Shown in pieces: positions 44,715 through 53,347 of a DNA stretch of 64,000 bases; positions within the stretch are counted from its first letter, which is position 1, and each line of letters begins with the position of its first letter. Source of the stretch: Gammaproteobacteria bacterium UBA7449. Its GTDB lineage: Bacteria > Pseudomonadota > Gammaproteobacteria > Pseudomonadales > Pseudohongiellaceae. The DNA is taken from positions 8,281-72,280 of the forward strand of contig DLPV01000019.1 of NCBI GenBank assembly GCA_002477465.1, given 5' to 3'. The notes beneath the pieces are model-generated. The model ran no database searches and was not told the origin of the DNA. It worked only from the letters and a program-made list of their open reading frames with translations. The position numbers and the translations under genes are program-made.

Positions 44715-44727
44715 CTCCGGGCGTGCC
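44715..44727 (+). repeat. Right att-like core
   Basis: An exact copy of the tRNA-Arg 3' end (ctccgggcgtgcc). It also lies within a small inverted repeat (gttcggc and gccgaac, 44704-44731), and a terminator follows four bases later. Confidence 0.6.
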
Positions 44728-44731
44728 GAAC

Positions 44732-44764
44732 TAAAAAGGGGTCCCTGCGGGCCCCCTTTTTAGT
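44732..44764 (+). terminator. Rho-independent terminator
   Basis: The stem aaaaaggggtccc pairs with gggccccctttttag around a TGC loop. It has T-run and A-run on both sides. Its position just after the right att copy suggests it was the tRNA-Arg terminator before the island insertion. Confidence 0.8.
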
Positions 44765-45088
44765 TTGGTAAGTCCGACGAACTTGGCTCAAACCCCCAGT
44801 TCGAACGGAGCGAAGCTGCGCAGACAGCGCAGGGCACTGCCCTGAAAGGGTGAGGAATTCAGCTTAGCCGAATTTCGAATCAATCTCTCCCCATCAAAGT
44901 AATCTGACCTGCATAGTCCACCAATCTATGCTTGTCAGTTGAAAGAGTAAGTTCTCGCTATCGATCAGCGAGACTCTGTATTCGTGTAGGTGGCACTCTC
45001 GATTATCATCAGCTCGGGCAAGGGATGAGGTAGAAGTGTGTAATATGTCATGGAGCTAATCAGCCCAAGTAGAGCGGGCGGCATTTGC
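44765..45088. other. Intergenic region downstream of the terminator
   Basis: About 320 bases without a recognisable gene or RNA. A stretch near 44870 (ttcgaatc then atctctcc) loosely resembles the tRNA T-arm but is too imperfect to call. Confidence 0.45.
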
Positions 45089-46528
45089 TTACCGCGCTGC
45101 TTCAGAACCATTGAAAGCGTAAAGCTTAAAACCCGGGAAAGTAAAACTGGCGACCTCTTGCAGTCCACCTTCCTGTGAGACTTGCCCTATGGCACTCTCG
45201 AATTCCCAGAGAGGATCATGCACCATGATGTAATCGGGTGGAAAGAGCTTTAACCAGCTCTCGAAATCTCCGGCGGCGACGTAACTGGACACATCCGCTG
45301 TCACTAAGCCCAAAATGTCAATGATTCTGCGCTTTGAATACCAACCTATAGTGCCAATCTCCACAACCGCAACTGAGGCATCTTCCGCGGTATTCTGAGA
45401 CAGCCATATACCGATTTCCTTATAGTCCTCTCTAACAGTTTTACCCAACTCTGAAAGCAGTCTCGGTTCTTGCAGAAACAGGCCTCCCAGCATAAAGATG
45501 ATTAAACCAGAGTTCACTGCAGAATCCCCATCAAAGAGGAATTTTTTGCACAACCCGTAAACGCCAAGAGCGACATAACTCCAGAACAATGAATAGTGTA
45601 TTGCGTAGTACCAGGCTTGAGCGGGCAGATTCAGCAGCGCGAAAAAGGAGGTATAGAAAGCCAAAAAGGTAAAGGAGAGCACAAGATACCGGCGTGCTGA
45701 TTGGACCAATATGGAGCATATCGCCAGCAGCAGCAACGCGAAAAAAATGGACCAACTACCGATATGAGTCACCCCGAATCTGAACAAACCGAGCAGAGTC
45801 AGCAGAAAATTGTTTGCCCCCCACAGACCTGATTCTCCCTGTGAAAGTTTCGCGAGACCGGAGGACGGGAGTAAAGCGTCATAGTATAAATAGTTAAATA
45901 CAAGCTGAGATCCAACCAGCAATGTTGGAATTAAGTAGCACTTGATTGCTGGCCAGTTTCTATCACCGAAAAGTGTCATCAGCGCCATGGCTGGTACCAA
46001 AAAAACCCCTTCGGGACGAGCCAGAATTGCTAGCCCAATGCAGATTCCTAGGGAGAAATGACGCACCTTGAAATAGAGATAAAAGCTTAACGCAATCAGA
46101 GCGGTGAACAAGCTAGCTTCCATGCCCAAATTCATATACGTGATACTAGCAAGGGCTGATAGTAAGGCGGGCAGCGCTGCCATCGAGTCACTGGTAATGA
46201 ATAAACGCAGCACATAGTAAAACGAGATCATACTGGCGAACGCTGCCAGCACCGAGACAAGCATGACGCCATCTCTCGCGTCTCCAAGGATGAAGGCCGG
46301 AATAATAGAAAGGTAGCCAAACAGTGGCGAGGTCAAGCCGTTAACATACTCACCCGGGTTGTAGACGTAGCCATTACCATCAATAAAATTTTGCAAATAT
46401 CTTGCGTATATAAGCGCATCGTCAAGCTCATGCCCCCACAGCAGTGCGCAATTGACGGCAAGGATCAAGCATGCGCCTATCAGGACCCAGCCAGGGTTCT
46501 GCACTGAAATTTGATTATTACAAGTCAT
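45089..46528 (-). CDS. GT-C type integral membrane glycosyltransferase
   Basis: This 479-residue protein has about ten to twelve hydrophobic helices. Its first periplasmic loop carries the GT-C motif LDDALIYARYLQNFIDGNGY and the continuation VYNPGEYVNGLTSPLFG seen in polyprenol-phosphate-sugar-dependent transferases. The two aspartates probably contact the donor or metal. A C-terminal soluble piece (~380-479) follows the helices. The acceptor is unknown; a cell-surface glycan or protein is likely. Base composition is more AT-rich than the flanks, and an acyltransferase gene is adjacent, suggesting an acquired surface-modification pair. Confidence 0.85.
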   Translation of the reverse strand: MTCNNQISVQNPGWVLIGACLILAVNCALLWGHELDDALIYARYLQNFIDGNGYVYNPGEYVNGLTSPLFGYLSIIPAFILGDARDGVMLVSVLAAFASMISFYYVLRLFITSDSMAALPALLSALASITYMNLGMEASLFTALIALSFYLYFKVRHFSLGICIGLAILARPEGVFLVPAMALMTLFGDRNWPAIKCYLIPTLLVGSQLVFNYLYYDALLPSSGLAKLSQGESGLWGANNFLLTLLGLFRFGVTHIGSWSIFFALLLLAICSILVQSARRYLVLSFTFLAFYTSFFALLNLPAQAWYYAIHYSLFWSYVALGVYGLCKKFLFDGDSAVNSGLIIFMLGGLFLQEPRLLSELGKTVREDYKEIGIWLSQNTAEDASVAVVEIGTIGWYSKRRIIDILGLVTADVSSYVAAGDFESWLKLFPPDYIMVHDPLWEFESAIGQVSQEGGLQEVASFTFPGFKLYAFNGSEAAR

Positions 46529-46625
46529 GCTGTCTGATTAGCCTATTGTTGACCTGAAGACAAAAACGACGGGGGGGGTTCGTTCCCTTGAAGGTGTATC
46601 TGTTGTCGTCCAGGAATCTTAAAAT

Positions 46626-47753
46626 CTAGTCTCTGACCGATGGCGGTTTATCAAGATAAACACCGCGGAGAGACAGAAACGGCTGTTCAATAAACCTGAA
46701 TGATACCAAAGCACAGATAACCGTCGCGGGTACCACTAAAATCAATGTATTCACAAACGCGGTATCAACAGGCCCGCCAATCGAAATCGTGGCATCCAGG
46801 TTGTTGATCATCAAATAAAACAATATGACATAGTGGATGAAGTAAATTGAGTAGCTGATCTTACCCAAGAAGACAAAGCCGCGATCTAGAATTCCCGCCA
46901 GGTGGCGAGAGAGCGAGATGTAGCCTACAAGAAAAACTGCCCAAGTAAGTCCTTCGACAGATGGCCACAGAATCCAAACCGAATCCGTCAGACCACCACC
47001 TCCCATTCTGTTGAACTGATATAGGCTGACTAAAACCAGAGCGGCGCCAACCAGACCCACAGCATCCATCTTCAAACCTTTCGTGAAGTGGTGAGAGTAA
47101 AAGTGGCCAGCGATCATACCAGCAAGGAACTGGTCAATTCTTCCGAGCAACGTCCAATACCCAAACCAACGCATATCCATGCCATCTTCGTACACTAGCC
47201 AACGTAAGCCTATAGCCGTAAGCAGCAATAAGAAAAGCACCGCTACGCCGAATCTCTTTGTGAGCATGAGCAATAATGGGAAGATGAGATAAAACTGCCA
47301 TTCGATCGCAACTGACCAAGCCACAAAAGTAAACGGGCCGCCATTAAATGCAGTCTGCAAGTTCGCCATAAAAAATAGCGATTTTAAAACGCCTAAGACG
47401 CTCAAATTTTCGGGATAAAAGATAAAACCAAGACATAGAAAAGCTAAAAACAGGGGATATGTTCGCAGAAATCGATTCTTCAGGAATTTGAAGTACTTCA
47501 ACTCTGTGTTAATTAAACCGAAAGTAAAAATGAAACCACTAAGCACAAAGAACAGGCTGACCGCGGTATGCCCTTCGATAATCAGCGCTGAAAATAGGTT
47601 AGTTGCCTCAAGCCAATGCGTATCATCAAACTCGCGGTCGTACATTAAACGGTGATGTATAAAAAGAACGCCGTGAAAGAGAGCAACGAGAATAGCAGCG
47701 AACCCTCGTAGGTGATCGAGTGCAGGTATGTAGCTAAAATTCTGACTTTTCAT
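46626..47753 (-). CDS. Acyltransferase family 3 membrane protein
   Basis: This 375-residue integral membrane acyltransferase of the OafA/NodX group transfers acetyl or similar groups to surface sugars. Hallmarks are the N-terminal ALDHLRGFAAILVALFHGV with the conserved His and Arg, then HTAVSLFFVLSGFIFTFG and KNRFLRTYPLFLAFL. About ten helices span the chain. It lies on the minus strand directly upstream of the GT-C gene, with 97 bp between them, and shares its low GC. No C-terminal SGNH domain is present. Confidence 0.92.
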   Translation of the reverse strand: MKSQNFSYIPALDHLRGFAAILVALFHGVLFIHHRLMYDREFDDTHWLEATNLFSALIIEGHTAVSLFFVLSGFIFTFGLINTELKYFKFLKNRFLRTYPLFLAFLCLGFIFYPENLSVLGVLKSLFFMANLQTAFNGGPFTFVAWSVAIEWQFYLIFPLLLMLTKRFGVAVLFLLLLTAIGLRWLVYEDGMDMRWFGYWTLLGRIDQFLAGMIAGHFYSHHFTKGLKMDAVGLVGAALVLVSLYQFNRMGGGGLTDSVWILWPSVEGLTWAVFLVGYISLSRHLAGILDRGFVFLGKISYSIYFIHYVILFYLMINNLDATISIGGPVDTAFVNTLILVVPATVICALVSFRFIEQPFLSLRGVYLDKPPSVRD

Positions 47754-48091
47754 TTGCTGGAACAGACAAGTTGATTGTCATTCTGCGATGATTATCAGGG
47801 TTGTTTCAACAAGAATTTATAAAAGGCGTAATATTCCGTTATAAATCATCCAATGTTCAGCCCAGTTCTATCATCAGCGCAAACAAAGGCAGATTTATTA
47901 TCTAATCCCTCGCGGTTAAACTAAATTTGTCTCCATTTAACGAAGCTCTACCAGCTCACCTAGTCATTAACTGATCCATCCTGACAGCTAGACGGAACAA
48001 ACTGCACCCGGCTTTGGGTATTGTTTACCGTGCATCGAAAAGCCAGCGTATTCTCATCAACCTGCTTGATTTGCAGGTGCAGGCCGATGTC
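47754..48091. other. AT-rich intergenic region
   Basis: About 340 bases between the pilin gene and the acyltransferase gene (both minus strand). I see no coding frame, RNA gene or strong hairpin. The acyltransferase promoter is expected here but no clear -10/-35 stands out. Confidence 0.4.
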
Positions 48092-48493
48092 TCAGTTTTG
48101 CCATTCTGGTAGGCGATAAGCCCGCAGTGCGATGACCCGGTGTGGTCCTTTAGGCTGATACTCGATTAGCTCCCACATATCATCTGCCTGGCCGAACATG
48201 GTTGCGTATGAATACCAGGGGCCACCATGTCTTGAGCCGTTCGGTGTGGGTGAGTTGGGTATATCGCTTGGTAACACGCCGCGTTCATAGAATTCTGTCT
48301 CTACCCGGCGCCGCAGTTCGCCAAGAATTAACAGGCCTTCAGTTGCTTTGGTCCTTACGGTGTAACTTTGCATATAAGGGGCAGCGATGCTTAACAACAC
48401 GCCAAGAATCGCAGTGGCAGTGAGTAGCTCCAGCAAGGTGTAGCCAGCGTTGTGCTTGCGTCTCGATGTGAGTTGCTTACAAGAGTTTCGCAT
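48092..48493 (-). CDS. Type IV pilin-like protein
   Basis: This 133-residue protein has a class III (prepilin) signal: a basic leader, then the cleavage site in NAGYTLLELL followed by the hydrophobic helix TATAILGVLLSIAAPYMQSY, as in type IV pilins and pseudopilins. The position +1 aromatic is Tyr instead of Phe, and E5 is kept. The globular part (~60-133) is small. It starts 5 bp after the zinc-finger gene, so the two are cotranscribed. No pilus assembly genes are adjacent, so it may work with machinery encoded elsewhere or be a minor pilin. Confidence 0.8.
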   Translation of the reverse strand: MRNSCKQLTSRRKHNAGYTLLELLTATAILGVLLSIAAPYMQSYTVRTKATEGLLILGELRRRVETEFYERGVLPSDIPNSPTPNGSRHGGPWYSYATMFGQADDMWELIEYQPKGPHRVIALRAYRLPEWQN

Positions 48494-48498
48494 CAGCT

Positions 48499-49110
48499 TT
48501 AATCCAGCAGAATGGGAACTGGATTACTGCGCAGTACATAGATGCCGGTTAATCCCAAAGCCTCCGGTCGAGGATGGCTGACACGTAAATCATCTCCCTC
48601 TGACACGACTAACAGCGGCAAATCGGTTTCCTCACAACGCAATGATCGATCCACTTGCTGCCCCTCGTTGAGCTGCGTGGCAATCTCCCAGAATATCAAC
48701 ATGCAGGCCTGAATCTGATCCCGGGTGCGTTCCTCGGCTGCTATTTCTTCCTGGGATGAAGTGCCGCCCGACCTCGCAGATATGCTTATCTGAAATACAA
48801 TGAAAATGCCGCTAAGCAGGGTTACCGCAAGCTGAATATTTCTTTTGGCGGTACTCTTTGTCTTGCTGACGGAGACTTGTGGGGCGGTATTTGCGGCACT
48901 GTGCTCACCATCATGGACAAGATCACCCATTTGGCTTTTATTGCTCTCATTGCTTCTTTGCTCAACGTATTCATTAGTTGATGCCACACTCTCGCAGCGT
49001 TCGCATAGAACGCTTTCACCGATATGGGTAGCACAAATTCCGCAGATGGGTATTACACAGTTTTGGCAGTCGCCAACTGCCGGTGCACCTGGGTGATGTT
49101 CGCACTTCAA
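48499..49110 (-). CDS. B-box-type zinc-finger membrane protein
   Basis: This 203-residue protein begins with a zinc-binding array of the B-box form: C3, H6, C15, C18, C23, C26, H29, C36 and C39. A linker follows, then one hydrophobic helix (near residues 92-110, LAVTLLSGIFIVFQISIS) and a ~90-residue probably periplasmic domain ending VLRSNPVPILLD. Bacterial B-box proteins of this layout are often encoded beside pilins or secretion genes, as here with the pilin gene 5 bp downstream. The function is not known. Confidence 0.75.
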   Translation of the reverse strand: MKCEHHPGAPAVGDCQNCVIPICGICATHIGESVLCERCESVASTNEYVEQRSNESNKSQMGDLVHDGEHSAANTAPQVSVSKTKSTAKRNIQLAVTLLSGIFIVFQISISARSGGTSSQEEIAAEERTRDQIQACMLIFWEIATQLNEGQQVDRSLRCEETDLPLLVVSEGDDLRVSHPRPEALGLTGIYVLRSNPVPILLD

Positions 49111-49201
49111 GGAAAGTCTCCCGAAAAGATTTTGCTAATTTTTCTATGGAGAAAACTATCAGTTAAATAGGGGCAGATCTAACGGAGAATTTTGATCCGA
49201 C

Positions 49202-49674
49202 CTAGCCGGCCGACCCATCAAACATCCACCCCATTATCCACCAGCGCTCGCCATCAGAAAACAAGGTAATAGAATTTACGCCGCGGGTAAAAGGCTCACC
49301 TCCATCAGTTAATGCCGAGGTATAACTGCTCCACACATGCGCCATATTACCTGACCGACTTACCATGCGATCAAGTTCCACCTCATAAAACCCGTCGGCC
49401 CGAGGCAGGTTGTCGCCATGGTAGTCAGCCAGCGCATGACATTAACGAAAGGGGTGCCATTTGCATCTTTTCCGGCGATGGATACCCAGGCTTGAGGATG
49501 ATGAAGGAAACGATCGCGGGCGGTATCGACAGATTCACCGGCAGGACCGGAGACGACTTCATAGTAGGCATCGATGATTGCGTCGATGCTGCTTACATCT
49601 CTGGGATCACCGGCTTGGGCATAAACCGACAGCGTAAAAAATTGAGCGAAAGCCAATAACAAAAACCTGACCAT
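49202..49674 (-). pseudogene. Frameshifted exported NTF2/SnoaL-like protein
   Basis: The first half (from ATG 49674, with GGAGAGG upstream) has a signal peptide and an NTF2-like start, SIDAIIDAYYEVVSGPAGE. After codon Trp at 49429-49431 the frame is lost. One frame over, 76 further codons (49429 down to TAG at 49202-49204) continue the fold: GDNLPRADGFYEVELDR, GEPFTRGVNSITLFSDGERW and WIMGWMFDG. A single missing base in the tgg/gct junction explains both halves. The 109-residue frame on its own is truncated. It is either a pseudogene or a homopolymer-type base error. Confidence 0.8.
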
Positions 49675-49789
49675 GTATGTCCTCTCCATCTTAATGAGAT
49701 ATTTGAATAAGGAAGGGTAATTCTTGTGCGCGTTTGTTCTTACTTTTTAAGAAAAGCGTTTTTCAGATATCGCTATATAAGCGTGCATC

Positions 49790-50173
49790 TTAATGTGGGT
49801 CCAGCACATGAATAATCGGGCGGTCATATCCAGTTGGTGGCGGCGAAAAGTAAACCCTTGGCAGTGCAGATCTGTCATCGGGAATGTGCCGATTAAAGCC
49901 GGGATCGTTCAGCCCGCTCACATAGCTATAGTCATCGGCGCCCGAGGGCTGAATGAGTCTGTCCATTCGAGCTTTGCTGGTGCAGACATTTCTCACCAGC
50001 CCGGCCGTGCCGCGGCGCACTCCCTCGGCGCAGACAATCTGTCGTCTTTTCGGCAATTCAGCGTTGTAGGCCGCGAGCTCCTGTTCTGTCATATTGAGAA
50101 ATAGTTGTTCTCGACTGGTGGTGCAGGCCGCCAGTGCCATGATTGCTGCGAGGATTATTGCTGTCCGGACCAT
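49790..50173 (-). CDS. Small lipoprotein of unknown function
   Basis: This 127-residue protein has a lipobox (ALAAC, cysteine at 17), a helical stretch (TEQELAAYNAELPKRRQIVC), two further cysteines (C48 and C64, possibly paired) and a proline- and aromatic-rich tail ending IIHVLDPH. I do not recognise the family. It is single on the minus strand. Confidence 0.65.
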   Translation of the reverse strand: MVRTAIILAAIMALAACTTSREQLFLNMTEQELAAYNAELPKRRQIVCAEGVRRGTAGLVRNVCTSKARMDRLIQPSGADDYSYVSGLNDPGFNRHIPDDRSALPRVYFSPPPTGYDRPIIHVLDPH

Positions 50174-50465
50174 ATTAAGACTTCCGCGTGTGCCTGGGCT
50201 TTTTGGGCTATCTTAACCTTGCCTTAGGCAGTGCCAGCCTGGCAACCGAAATCTGGCAATTTCACCCTGAAATTCAAGCATTTCCACCAGATTTAATGGA
50301 CAATGCATCCAGCGCTCGCTACCTTCTCGTATTCGTGAGATGTGGGCATTTTTTGGCCCCCCCCAGGGTTGAATCAATGAACTCGAAACAACGAACTCGA
50401 GACAACAAATGGTCGGTGGCCGGCGAGAAGCGCATGCCAGACCCCGCATTAAGGAGGAAAAACCA

Positions 50466-51632
50466 ATGCTTCGTTATTTAAATAAGCTTGCAGGTCTTTG
50501 CCTGGCAGCCACCGTGGCGGTGAATGCCAGTGCTCAGGACGTCTACCAGAGCGCACACCATGACTATCGCGTGGTGACAGTCGCGGAAGGTCTGGTGCAT
50601 CCCTGGTCCATGGCCTGGTTGCCGAACGGCGACATGTTGATTACTGAAAAGCCCGGCCGCCTGCGCATCGTGCGCGATGGCGAGCTGTTGCCTGAAGCCA
50701 TTCCCGGTGCGCCGGAAGTGTTCTATGAAGGTCAGGGCGGTCTGTTCGATGTAGTGCCACACCCTGAATTCAGTGATAACCAGTGGGTTTACCTGACTTT
50801 CTCCAAGCCAGTGGGTGATGGCTCAACCACGGCGATTGTGCGCGGTCGTTTGGAAAATGATCGCCTGACTAACGTGGTGGAGCTGTTCGCAGCCCAGGCG
50901 GTTGGTTTTGGCCACTATGGCGGCAAGCTGGTTTTTGATGGAGAAGGCCACATGTTTCTGTCCCTCGGTGATCGCATGGCGCCCCCGGTGGGTGACCGTG
51001 ATGCGCTGATGGCGCACCCGGCGCAGGATCTGAGCAACCATCAGGGTGTGGTAGTGCGTTTAAATGAGGACGGCACGGTGCCTGATGACAATCCCTTCGT
51101 GGGTCAGACTGGCGTACTGCCGGAAATCTGGAGCTACGGTCATCGCAGCCCCCAGGGCCTGGCCATGCACCCGATTACTGGTGACTTGTGGGAATCCGAG
51201 CACGGTCCTCAGGGTGGCGATGAGATCAACCTGATCGAGCCCGGCAATAACTACGGCTGGCCAGTGGTTGGTCGTGGTGTGAACTACGGCGCGTTTGGCC
51301 GCCCGATTCACGTCGGTATCAGTGAAGAAGGTATGACTAACCCAAATAATTTCTGGGTACCTTCAATCGCGACTTCCGGTCTGATGATTTACAGTGGCGA
51401 CAAGTTCCCCATGTGGGTTGGCGACATCTTCTCCGGTTCCCTGGCAGGTGAACAGCTCGCGCGGCTGCACATGGATGATGATTATCGTAACGTGGTGGTT
51501 GAAGAAACTCTTGTCTATGACGTCGGACGTATCCGTGACGTGCGTCAGGGTCCGGATGGCTATATCTATCTGGCTGTCTCTGACCGCCAGGCTGGTCCAA
51601 CGCCAATCGTGCGTTTGGAACCGGTTGACTAG
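50466..51632 (+). CDS. PQQ-dependent soluble sugar (aldose/sorbosone) dehydrogenase
   Basis: This 388-residue exported enzyme is a six-bladed propeller of the soluble glucose/sorbosone dehydrogenase group, which oxidises sugars using PQQ and passes electrons to periplasmic carriers. Visible motifs are LVHPWSMAWLPNGDMLITEK, GQGGLFDVVPHPEF, YGHRSPQGLAMHP and SEHGPQGGDEINLIEPG, with the last two supplying PQQ- and calcium-binding residues. A signal peptide ends at NASAQ. The start is ATG 50466, with AAGGAGG at 50451-50457; an earlier ATG at 50409 is less likely. A terminator follows the gene. Confidence 0.92.
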   Translation: MLRYLNKLAGLCLAATVAVNASAQDVYQSAHHDYRVVTVAEGLVHPWSMAWLPNGDMLITEKPGRLRIVRDGELLPEAIPGAPEVFYEGQGGLFDVVPHPEFSDNQWVYLTFSKPVGDGSTTAIVRGRLENDRLTNVVELFAAQAVGFGHYGGKLVFDGEGHMFLSLGDRMAPPVGDRDALMAHPAQDLSNHQGVVVRLNEDGTVPDDNPFVGQTGVLPEIWSYGHRSPQGLAMHPITGDLWESEHGPQGGDEINLIEPGNNYGWPVVGRGVNYGAFGRPIHVGISEEGMTNPNNFWVPSIATSGLMIYSGDKFPMWVGDIFSGSLAGEQLARLHMDDDYRNVVVEETLVYDVGRIRDVRQGPDGYIYLAVSDRQAGPTPIVRLEPVD

Positions 51633-51653
51633 AGAGTAGTCGAGTAAAGCCAG

Positions 51654-51683
51654 AAAAAAGGGGTTCATCTGAGCCCCTTTTTT
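51654..51683 (+). terminator. Rho-independent terminator after the PQQ sugar dehydrogenase gene
   Basis: The stem aaaaaagggg (51654-51663) pairs with ccccttttttt's first ten bases (51674-51683) around a 10-nt loop, with a T-run at the end. It can also serve the convergent HTH gene on the other strand. Confidence 0.85.
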
Positions 51684-51728
51684 ATTGCAGCAAACAAACT
51701 TGCTTGTGTATTGAGCAAAGACGGCTGA

Positions 51729-51920
51729 CTAGTCTTCGATAAAAATGTCTTCTATTGGCATCCCAAACAGCCTGCCGATCTTGAATGCCAGAGGAAGACT
51801 GGGGTCGTACTTTTCCTTTTCTATTGCGTTGATAGTCTGACGAGATACTTCCAGTTTCTCAGCCAGTGCCGCCTGAGACAGGTCGCGCTCGGCACGAAGA
51901 ACCTTTAGCCTGCTTTTCAT
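51729..51920 (-). CDS. XRE/Cro-type HTH transcriptional regulator
   Basis: This 63-residue DNA-binding protein is one helix-turn-helix domain: LRAERDLSQAALAEKLEVSR then QTINAIEKEKYDPSLPLAFK and FGMPIEDIFI. Such mini-XRE regulators usually pair with a small membrane protein encoded directly upstream. Here the upstream gene ends in TGA overlapping the regulator's ATG (cgATGA). The target is unknown; self-regulation is common in this class. Confidence 0.92.
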   Translation of the reverse strand: MKSRLKVLRAERDLSQAALAEKLEVSRQTINAIEKEKYDPSLPLAFKIGRLFGMPIEDIFIED

Positions 51921-52354
51921 CGGCTATAGCTCAGGGTTCGCGAAAGCTGACCGACCACATAGCACAAGGCGAACACCACCAACATATCGCTGGCGTTTGG
52001 GCCGAGAATGCCTCGGCTGGAAAGGCAGCTGAAGACAATCAAGATGAACATGCCGAGTCCAAATCCAATGACCAGGCCATCGGACTGAATTTTTCATGCA
52101 AACTCGTCTACTCCGACATAGAACAAGTAGAATTGGTAGAACATCCAGACAGAGAGGGCTGCAGGAAACAAGGCAACAGGCCAAAACAAGCTCTCCGGTA
52201 TCAACTGGTTGATAATCACGATCTCGGATAGGGTTAGAGAGGTGGCCCAGATCAGGCACCAGGCCGCTGAGCGGAGCGCGACTTTGGTCTCTTTGGATCT
52301 ATGAGGGCTGGATGCAGAATGCTCTTCTGCTGTGTTCTTCGGTGTTTCTTTCAC
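51917..52354 (-). pseudogene. Membrane protein linked to the XRE regulator, interrupted by in-frame TGA
   Basis: The frame from ATG 52354 encodes a helical protein with two hydrophobic segments (SLTLSEIVIINQLI region and FWPVALFPAALSVWMFYQF) and stops at TGA 52094-52096 after YVGVDEFA. In the same frame it continues for 58 codons, KIQSDGLVIGFGLGMFILI through RTLSYSR, with the remaining membrane helices, and ends at TGA 51917-51919 overlapping the regulator start. The layout DEFA-x-KIQ matches known XRE-associated membrane proteins, where x is Arg or Lys. CGA to TGA is the simplest cause. It may be a pseudogene, a sequencing error or a read-through. Confidence 0.8.
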
Positions 52355-52525
52355 GCCTGGTCTCCAATGTAAAGCATGCTTGACACTGTTAATGTATGGC
52401 TGGCTTGATTAAAAGTCAAGTAAGATTTACATATTAATTTGTTGGGTGGATTTGGGGAAAGGTGAATCTAAACGGCACTCGGGCGCAGCCGCGATGTGTA
52501 AACTCTGCAACGACGGATTTTTTGA

Positions 52526-53146
52526 ATGAATTTGAAAAAGCTCAAACAAGCCGAAGCACTATTCCTGGCCCGCTATCCGAAAGGGTTTACCGATCCCAAA
52601 ATGGCGGTCATTGGCAAGAAGCACAACATGAACCGGATGATCGAGCAGGTTCAGGAGAGCTTCGCTAAACCTGAATTTAAGGACTCCCGCGCTATTGTGG
52701 AAGACATGGCCCGTTACGTAGGCAGGTCATCCATGGTGTCCATGTTCGAAAAACCCAAGTATAGGGATTTCGTCAGGTCGTTGAATTCTGTTGAACAAGA
52801 GGCATTGGCATCGGGTCTGAAGAACCAGTTACACGGAGACCAGCAGCTGGGTTTCGAGATGGTGCTATCTGTGCTGCAGTCGCGCAAACTGGCGAAGTGG
52901 TCGCTGATTTCCATTTTGCCGGTTTATTTCCATCCTTTGGATGAAGTATTTGTAAAGCCCACCACTGCCAAGGGCGTGATCTCACACTTTGAGCTAGGGG
53001 GCCTGGAATACAAACCTCAGCCAAGCTGGGAGTTTTACGAAAACTATCGCAGGCACATTCTCAGCATGAAGAAAAAGGTCAAAAAGTCACTATCACCCAA
53101 CAACGCAGCTTTCACCGGTTTCCTGATGATGTCGCTACGAACCTGA
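52526..53146 (+). CDS. Conserved hypothetical soluble protein
   Basis: This 206-residue protein has no signal peptide or membrane helix and appears largely helical. It has basic patches (GKKHNMNRM, MKKKVKKSLSPNN) and an aromatic central strand region (WSLISILPVYFHPLDEVFVKP). I do not recognise a family. The start ATG 52526 has no strong RBS; a TTG or ATG further upstream was not found. It is transcribed divergently from the membrane-protein/XRE pair with about 170 bp between starts. Confidence 0.65.
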   Translation: MNLKKLKQAEALFLARYPKGFTDPKMAVIGKKHNMNRMIEQVQESFAKPEFKDSRAIVEDMARYVGRSSMVSMFEKPKYRDFVRSLNSVEQEALASGLKNQLHGDQQLGFEMVLSVLQSRKLAKWSLISILPVYFHPLDEVFVKPTTAKGVISHFELGGLEYKPQPSWEFYENYRRHILSMKKKVKKSLSPNNAAFTGFLMMSLRT

Positions 53147-53347
53147 GCTGACTTGGTGAATAAATGCCATACTTTTCATGGGGTTATAAATTTGCTCCAG
53201 CCTGTATGCGGCCCCGAAGAATAGACTCTGCTGCGAGGCTATGCCAAACTCCTGATGCCTTAGCGAGCAAGCGCTCGCTTTAAAGCCTCCGCTGCTGTTG
53301 GCGGATTCAATCACAGATTTGAAGCAAGAATTAAAGGAAGACTATCC

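Noticed and set aside
44870..44895. Possible third tRNA-Arg T-arm fragment
   Set aside because: Only ttcgaatc and atctctcc match, with an insertion between them; too short to separate from chance.
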